Shown here piece by piece: positions 59,501 through 64,000 of a stretch of DNA of 64,000 bases. The notes under the pieces are model-generated. The model had not been told where the DNA came from and did not search any database. It worked only from the letters and a program-made list of their open reading frames with translations. The stretch covers positions 69,335,872-69,399,871 of the forward strand of contig CM046301.1 of NCBI GenBank assembly GCA_025267735.1, written 5' to 3'. The translations under genes were made by a program, and so were the position numbers. The stretch comes from Mactra quadrangularis. Taxonomy: Eukaryota > Mollusca > Bivalvia > Venerida > Mactridae. Position 1 is the first letter of the stretch. Every line of letters begins with the position of its first letter.

Positions 59501-62284
59501 TCAATCATCATCCGTCCGGATCCTTGACCTGATACTTTTATAATCAATTCTTTCCTCCCGATTTCAACAGGTAACTAAAAAAATCACGAGCTTATATTCA
59601 GACAGACATTTTTAAGTTTTTTTAGTACATCCCCTTATCAATTTAGAATCTATTATTATTGTACAACATGAAAATCTTATATCTTTCAAGCAGCACCGAT
59701 GGTAAATATTTATACCTGCCATTAAAACATATATAACATTGATTATGATTTAATTATAAAGAAATTATGACTTAGCTTTTGATTTGGTGAACTGACGATG
59801 GGCAATGTTTAGAAACTAAACTAATGAAGCATTATTCTTTTTGTGTGATTTAAAAATGTATTTTTATCAATACCAAAATCGTTTGTGATGCAATCTTGTC
59901 GCATCTCTTAAAGTATGTAAACAAAAAAAGTACTTACATTTTTAATAACTTTTTGGAAAATAGCATTTTCATGAGTGAGTCTAAACTCTTCATTATTTTT
60001 CCATTGATCTGCCAAAAGTGAGACCTTTAGATTCAATTTAGGACTTGCTGTCCTAATACTGTATTCAGATAGTGCTTGCAGACCTACGACAGTCTCCTGA
60101 AATAAAACAATATAATTATGTCAATGCTCTACACTTATTCATTAGTTGGACAAGACTTCTAAAACCCGTACATCTCAATACCTGCGGTTAGAATTATTTT
60201 TAGATCCTTATACAACATTAAAATACGAAGTGGAACAATCACAAGTTGACAAATCATGTTTCAGGCATTAAAATTGTAATTATATTAGGAACATCCAAAC
60301 AAGCTTACCTGAGTTGAACGGAATGCCCCATTTCCTTCTCTTTGAGAAGTTAACCATTTAACAACATCTCCACTAGTTTTATAGTCTTGAAATTGAAGCA
60401 TTGCTAATAATGCATACGACGTAGTTTCTACTGAGCTAGCAGAAGCTGGTTGACCTCCTGCATTACCCCAATGTGTTCCATCGTCAGCTTAAAATATACA
60501 GAATACTTCTCCTAAACTTAATTATTTTGGCTAAACATCTACAGTTTTGTAGGTTGAAATCAAAATCACTTGAATTATTTATTAACCGGTGAACGTGTTG
60601 TCTAAGACAACAAAGAAAGATGGCAATATATGTTATGGGTTTTAATGGAACTGCTTCATTCAGTTAACACGATGCAAAAGAAAGAGCAAGTCCTGTTTCA
60701 TTAATCTATTATTTACGTTAGTATTTATAATGGGTATAACGCTGATCAAGCAATGTCGCTAAGCTACAGACGTTGAATAAGAAGACAACGGATCCCAAAC
60801 GCTTGTGTTGTGTTAATTATTTCTAAAACAATCGGCGTCCGCATATTCTTTTATTCATACCTATCTTAAATTATAACTTGTGAGATACGCAAATATGTCT
60901 CATAGTGTTTTGACAATAACTAGCATATCAGTGTGGCAATAGGTATAAAAATAGAGAATTACTGTAACAAAAGATTTTAATGTTTTGTGCATCAAATTTG
61001 ACTCTATGTAAACAGTTGTTAAAACAAAATGTCATGGAACAATAACTGCGAATTTCTTCTCTGTCCTTTGTTGTTCTACTCACTGTATTGCTTAGTTAAG
61101 CCTTTTTACAAATCATGGCTGTATTTTACCTTACATGAAACTGATAATTTATACTATGTAAAGATTAGTGTTGGTAATTATACCTGAACTGACTTTAATG
61201 TCATGTAGCATTTTCAGAAACTCGTATTTTTTAGTGCTGTTAGATAAGGCAAGTGCATATGTAGATATAGCTAATATATACGGATTATTTCGAAGCATCT
61301 GTTTATCAAGATTCTCCACATGTTGCATGGTCCTCAAAACATCTACCTGAAGTTCCTATTATCAAAGTAGTCAGGTTAGATACATAAGTATACTTTCAAA
61401 ATAAATAATAATACTTTCAAATATTTTAAATAAAAAAACTAAATAAAATAAATTTATATACACATTACGTAATTTAGTGTCATTTATAACAGAAAGTAAA
61501 ACAGTGTTTCACCTTACATAAAAGAAACATTAGAATAAAGCACCGGTTTTAATGTTATTTAAAGGGAAAATAATTCTTAAACATAACTATGGTAATTAAA
61601 TCTTTCGTAATGCATTTAGTAACGATATACATATGAACCAACTTCTTAACTTTTCTATGTGAATGTATTTGTAGAATTTCAATATTGGTATATTTATCAT
61701 CATGCACAAGATAATGTAGGAGAAGCGCTCACCTTCACAGGGTAGCTGCATTCTTGTAATGATATGAGAACAAACGCTGCTAGAGAAGGATGTTTGGCAT
61801 TGTTTGTTTCTTTCACTTGACCCTACAAGACAATAATCCAGAAATAACTACATATAATTCTGGAAATCTAACATATACAATAACATTTATATATTCATGA
61901 ATGATTTCTATTTCCTGGAGAGGCAAGTCCACATCTTCCAATAATACTGAGCAAATTTCAAACTCGCATGTTACACCCATGAGCTTATTATAGTTAAAAT
62001 ATTTGTTGTTTTCATGATACTTTTATCATTATCGCTCAAGTCCATGCTCTTTTGAACTTATATAACACTAAGACAAGATAAATGGTAATATAATAAGTAA
62101 GCATTGCCATTTATTGTCAGATTTGAAGATTAAAATGCATTAATTATGTCACTTTCCTTAAAATTCTCAATTAATATTTATTAATGCATATAATAACATG
62201 CACGTTTAAATACCTTAAACAACCGATGATATAGTTCAACAACAGTCTGTGATTTTTCAAAATGTTGTTCATACCATTGAGCAG
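50439..62284 (-). CDS. Complement C3/C4-like thioester protein, 3' half (15 exons, 607 aa)
   Basis: Fifteen exons with consensus GT-AG junctions keep one frame from 62284 to the TAA at 50439. In order they encode the second half of the thioester (TED) domain with interleaved CUB sequence, the receptor-binding MG8 domain, a Cys-rich CxC segment and a C345C/netrin-like domain ending GRGCDD. A C345C domain separates C3/C4/C5 from alpha-2-macroglobulin and insect TEPs, so this is a secreted complement component that would be cleaved to tag targets. A His in VELYHRLFK sits where C3 and C4 have the catalytic His. The GCGEQ thioester, the MG1-MG7 domains and the signal peptide are not in the window. 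A cluster GRKKRSRRKR in exon 56122-55952 could be a furin-type site. Start is unknown; the gene is partial at its 5' end. Confidence 0.92.
51329..51443 (-). CDS. C3-like exon n (C345C)
   Basis: 115 bp; acceptor TACGTAG, donor GAA-GTATGT. Encodes KYDLTNEGIVLIYLMDCRFP and VFIIGNEYYIIAQESIK, matching the C345C 'C..PL..G..YLIMG' stretch. Confidence 0.88.
51812..51901 (-). CDS. C3-like exon m (C345C)
   Basis: 90 bp; acceptor TTTGTAG, donor CAAG-GTAAGA. Encodes VLVEIDDIVYDTDLREIKVN and AIVTKSINQ, beta strands of the netrin-like fold. Confidence 0.85.
52238..52348 (-). CDS. C3-like exon l (start of C345C)
   Basis: 111 bp; acceptor ATTTTAG, donor TTCG-GTAAGA, one base out. Encodes RCPQALDEKLVEQSKKRQRP and LELKRYTCNIDHADF. 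Choosing this donor joins in phase to exon m and gives DFAVLVEIDD, as expected for C345C. Without splicing the frame stays open to a TAG at 52128, which would truncate the domain. Confidence 0.85.
53143..53238 (-). CDS. C3-like exon k (Cys-rich linker)
   Basis: 96 bp; acceptor ATTTCAG, donor GTA-GTGAGT. Encodes ITCTKMYRSIGETFSMKCDN and SSSSMTCQCMS. With the next exon it gives CQCMSSRC, the equivalent of the 'CxCAExxC' motif between MG8 and C345C in C3 and C4. Confidence 0.9.
53627..53705 (+). repeat. SINE tail fragment in a C3-like intron
   Basis: ACCGCCGTTATATGACCTAT, ACGGCGTTAAATCCAAC and an A-rich end; only the 3' domain remains. Confidence 0.78.
54080..54382 (+). mobile_element. SINE family A in a C3-like intron (antisense to the gene)
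   Basis: GGCTAGCTTAGTCGGTAACG (A box), GTAGGTTCGATTCC (B box), GGAGCTTGATTATGAAATTA and a decayed tail (TGTTGCTACGGCATGAAATG). It lies between exons k and j, 50 bp from exon j. Confidence 0.82.
54435..54549 (-). CDS. C3-like exon j (end of MG8)
   Basis: 115 bp, one base out; acceptor GTGACAG, donor CAG-GTAAAA. Encodes ETRFKFRLKDTFDDEAGKLS then QPAVVTVYDYHNP, the 'PA.V.VYDYY.P' ending of the C3 receptor-binding domain. Confidence 0.94.
55008..55082 (-). CDS. C3-like exon i (MG8)
   Basis: 75 bp, phase 0 to 0; acceptor TTTCAG, donor GAG-GTAGGG. Encodes LIKESEYVDGYRNDGKGFVV then FYLSE, matching the C3 strand 'VVIYLDKV'. Confidence 0.9.
55514..55598 (-). CDS. C3-like exon h (MG8)
   Basis: 85 bp; acceptor ATTTCAG, donor AAG-GTATTA, phase 0. 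Encodes SVSGRTGMAVVMFGLETGVE, the conserved 'GM......TGF' strand of the receptor-binding domain. Confidence 0.92.
55952..56122 (-). CDS. C3-like exon g with basic cluster
   Basis: 171 bp after a 3264-bp intron; the split codon with exon f is Met. Encodes ECDVCGHNCDRIPYWYENEA, then PNLGRKKRSRRKRV and SSVQRCTEFSLR. The run of nine Lys/Arg in eleven residues suits a furin-type protease and lies just before MG8, where C4 is cut between its alpha and gamma chains. Processing is inferred. Confidence 0.88.
57072..57253. repeat. Left arm of an inverted pair in the f-g intron
   Basis: AGCTTGTAATATATCATTTA with TAGGTTTTAAGGATGATAAA and GAAGCTATATTTATTGATAA; its reverse complement is at 59031-59210. 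Also carries ATTCAAAATGGCCGC. Confidence 0.8.
59031..59210. repeat. Right arm of an inverted pair in the f-g intron
   Basis: TTATCAATAAATATAGCTTC, TATAAATGATATATTACAAG, GCGGCCATTTTGAAT mirror the arm at 57072-57253. The two arms may be the long ends of a roughly 2.1-kb element that filled most of this intron; no transposase is seen between. Confidence 0.8.
59387..59574 (-). CDS. C3-like exon f (CUB/MG8)
   Basis: 188 bp, two bases out; acceptor TTTTTAG, donor GAT-GTAATT. Encodes LPVEIGRKELIIKVSGQGSG and RMMIDLRYNRHGTKNE, the 'G.G.....Y' strand pair that precedes the receptor-binding domain. Unspliced reading would stop one codon past the donor (TTGATGTAA). Confidence 0.88.
59938..60096 (-). 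CDS. C3-like exon e (end of TED to CUB)
   Basis: 159 bp, phase 0 to 0; acceptor TTTCAG, donor AAT-GTAAGT. Begins ETVVGLQALSEYSIRTAS, completing 'STQ-TVV.LQAL.EY', then beta strands such as LNLKVSLLADQW. Confidence 0.95.
60309..60487 (-). CDS. C3-like exon d (TED)
   Basis: 179 bp; the split codon with exon c gives Ala. Encodes HWGNAGGQPASASSVETTSY, ALLAMLQFQDYKTSGDVVKW and LTSQREGNGAFRSTQ: the 'SVE.TSYALLA', 'WL..QR' and 'GAF.STQ' signatures of alpha-2-macroglobulin/C3 proteins. Donor CAG-GTAAGC, phase 0. Confidence 0.96.
61184..61346 (-). CDS. C3-like exon c (TED)
   Basis: 163 bp, phase 0 in, one base out; acceptor ACTTCAG, donor CAG-GTATAA. Encodes MLRNNPYILAISTYALALSN, the 'NPYA.AI..YALAL' TED helix, then KKYEFLKMLHDIKVSS. 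Confidence 0.92.
61733..61822 (-). CDS. C3-like exon b (TED)
   Basis: 90 bp, phase 0 to 0; acceptor CTTGTAG, donor AAG-GTGAGC. Encodes HPSLAAFVLISLQECSYPVK; the 'AFVLISLQE' helix is strongly conserved in C3 proteins. Confidence 0.9.
62214..62284 (-). CDS. C3-like exon a (TED, catalytic-His region)
   Basis: Acceptor ATACAAG; 71 bp, entering with two bases of a split codon, then AQWYEQHFEKSQTVVELYHR; donor AAG-GTATTT, phase 0. AAQW and the later His match the C3 segment that runs from the helix KAAQW to the His that aids thioester transfer. First recognisable exon from the right edge. Confidence 0.75.
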
Positions 62285-62342
62285 CTTGTATAAGAAATCA
62301 ACTTTAACTTAACTTGTTAAGTCTAATTATAGCAAGAGTTTA

Positions 62343-62418
62343 CTTGATTGCCAAGAAGTTAAGTGTTTAAGGCTTTGAAAACTTCGTTCACGTAGCCTGT
62401 GGGATCGAATCTCACCAC
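62343..62418 (+). repeat. tRNA-like sequence, probably a SINE head or tRNA pseudogene
   Basis: GCCAAGAAGTTAAGTGTTTA resembles the D arm of a Leu/Ser-type tRNA, and GTGGGATCGAATCTCACC forms a T arm with B box. The acceptor stem does not close convincingly, so a working tRNA is unlikely. Confidence 0.4.
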
Positions 62419-62419
62419 A

Positions 62420-64000
62420 TTTCAACTTTGTATTTAATTTAAGTACATGAACATATATTGTAGATTTAAATTTTTCTTTTGAATGTGGTTTATATTTTTT
62501 TGAAATTTTCTACATTTCCTTAACATTTTTTTACTTAAAGACTACATAATATCAAATTAAAAGACCTTTTTGCAATTGTATAAACATTTCAAAATTGTTT
62601 GTGTCTTCACTATACCATTAACCACATAATTCATCAAATATTTCGTTTCTACGTATGCTTCAATAAAACAAATACTTTTTGGTATCAAATAATAATCATG
62701 TGTTACCAGATGCCAAATTTGGTAAACATAATTATAGGATTAAACGTTTTGGCAAGGCGAATTTTTAAAATGTTATAGTCGGTGACCGCATCCATGAAAA
62801 TATGCATGTACACCTGGCTAGTCCCCTCACAATAACTAAACTTGAGCACTTCGTCGATTTGATATTTTTCGTTATTAACAAAAAAGATCATTTACCTTAT
62901 GTAAAGAGAGACTAGTCAATTTTAAAGCCAATCTGTTCAACTTAAATAGACAGTGTTATCATGAATGACTTTTAATTAGTCAGCCTTTCATCTACTTGAC
63001 ATCAGCATGCTCAACTTGTAGTGTATTAAATCTGTGTAGTGACGCTATTCACTCATGTTAAGGTAAATTTTAAACTGAATCCACATTTTCAAAACAAACT
63101 TTAAATAACTGTTATCCCCTGCATCAAGTTCTTATATCCAATATCCTCCATATAGTGCGTCTTTCCCCAAAAAAGTTAAGCAATTTTACTATTTTGACAA
63201 GTTTTATGGATGCTGCCATCTTTGAATGCATTATGATTATGAGCTATTTTTAGTTACATGTAAGCCCAAGATATTTGATGAATTTGATGTAATTGCAAGT
63301 AATTTCCCCTTATAGCTGTGCACATAAATAGCAGATACATTATAAATAATGCCTGTAAGCATTGATTTAAACCACGATGTGTAAACTAAATCATAATTTT
63401 AGACAATGGCATTTTTGTGTAGTTCAAAGATTAAGCTGTATAAAAACACTTTTTGCTTGTAAATGGCATTTTATTTTCTTAAAAAATTTGGCTATTTACA
63501 GGATTAGTATACCATGTCCTTTAAAAGTAGAGACACGCGTCAATGCTCGATGTCGAACTTAATCTAATAAGACGAGTTGAACACCATAAATAAAGTAATA
63601 TAGTGCGGACACATTGACCCCGACCTGACCTTTATGCAAGAATATTCATTACATTGAATACGAATGTAGTATTAATGCTCGATAACAATCGGATTTATCG
63701 ACAAGGCTCGAATTTAATTTTAACACAGGGATTAAATTTAAAGTACATTTAAAGCGTACAACGAGTTTCTATTGCACATAGGCCGGACTAGAGGATTGTA
63801 CGATGAGGCTAGCTACCAATTCAAATGTTGTTGGTTTAGCCCCACAATCACTATCCACACCCATTTATTATTAATTGTTATCAAAAATGTAAGAACACGA
63901 GTTTCCCGTTTGAATGCATTTGAATCGTAAGTTGTTATACATGCGGGCTGTGTATACTCTATACATGTTAAATTATATTTTAAATACGTAACGAGTCGAA
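62420..64000. other. No exon recognised; probably an intron of the C3-like gene
   Basis: I searched the minus strand for the GCGEQ thioester and the following 'WLTAFV' exon and found neither. The frame at 62703-62891 has no resemblance to this protein family. Confidence 0.45.

Noticed and set aside
62703..62891. 62-codon ORF as a further C3-like exon
   Set aside because: Sequence has none of the thioester-domain signatures expected upstream of exon a.

Overview
This window looks like AT-rich nuclear DNA from a bivalve mollusc or close relative. The evidence is eukaryotic split genes with GT-AG introns, tRNA-derived SINEs ending in the 'GGCGTTAAACCCAACAAAC' type of tail common in molluscan genomes, a C3-like complement gene and a TRPV-type channel. 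The exact species cannot be read from the sequence. Most of the window is repeats; two host genes are clear.

Host genes. (1) A two-exon TRPV-like cation channel lies on the + strand (exons 25571-26521 and 28625-30073, 799 aa predicted), with ankyrin repeats in exon 1 and all six membrane segments and the pore in exon 2. About 700 bp upstream, inside a MITE-like element, are three perfect TGACGTCA sites exactly 22 bp apart. (2) The 3' half of a complement C3/C4-like thioester protein gene lies on the - strand (62284 down to 50439). I rebuilt 15 exons whose phases agree throughout. They run from the thioester-domain region through CUB and receptor-binding domains to a complete C345C/netrin-like domain ending at a stop codon. 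The GCGEQ thioester exon and everything 5' of it are not recognised here and probably lie beyond the right edge.

Repeat layer. 0-4 kb: a LINE ORF2 fragment, a large inverted repeat, a degenerate L1/Tx1 LINE and a minisatellite. 4.5-18 kb: SINEs of two families, a (TA)n tract, two copies of a 1.5-kb non-autonomous DNA transposon (7455-8970 and 16113-17627, the second inserted in a SINE), a Tc1-like relic and several MITEs. 18.8-21.9 kb: a LINE 3' end nested in an older repeat, a 32-bp minisatellite of about 36 units and a Tc1/mariner element with TA duplications. 30.7-31.7 kb: a 30-bp minisatellite. 34-37 kb: two MITEs, one filled with self-complementary ACGAAATAATATT words, and an 856-bp near-perfect palindrome (36096-36951) flanked by GTTTCC repeats. 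40-45 kb: paired SINEs, a pogo-like MITE, a mariner relic and a LINE copy split by a palindromic insertion. 45-50 kb is mostly unannotated 3' flank of the C3-like gene.

Most notable: the 856-bp hierarchical palindrome; the 22-bp-phased CRE-like sites; the tail shared between an I/Nimb-like LINE and the SINEs, which points to the LINE as the likely mobilising partner; and a dense basic cluster in the C3-like protein where vertebrate C4 has its alpha-gamma cleavage site. Exon and domain calls come from reading translations by eye; no searches were run.
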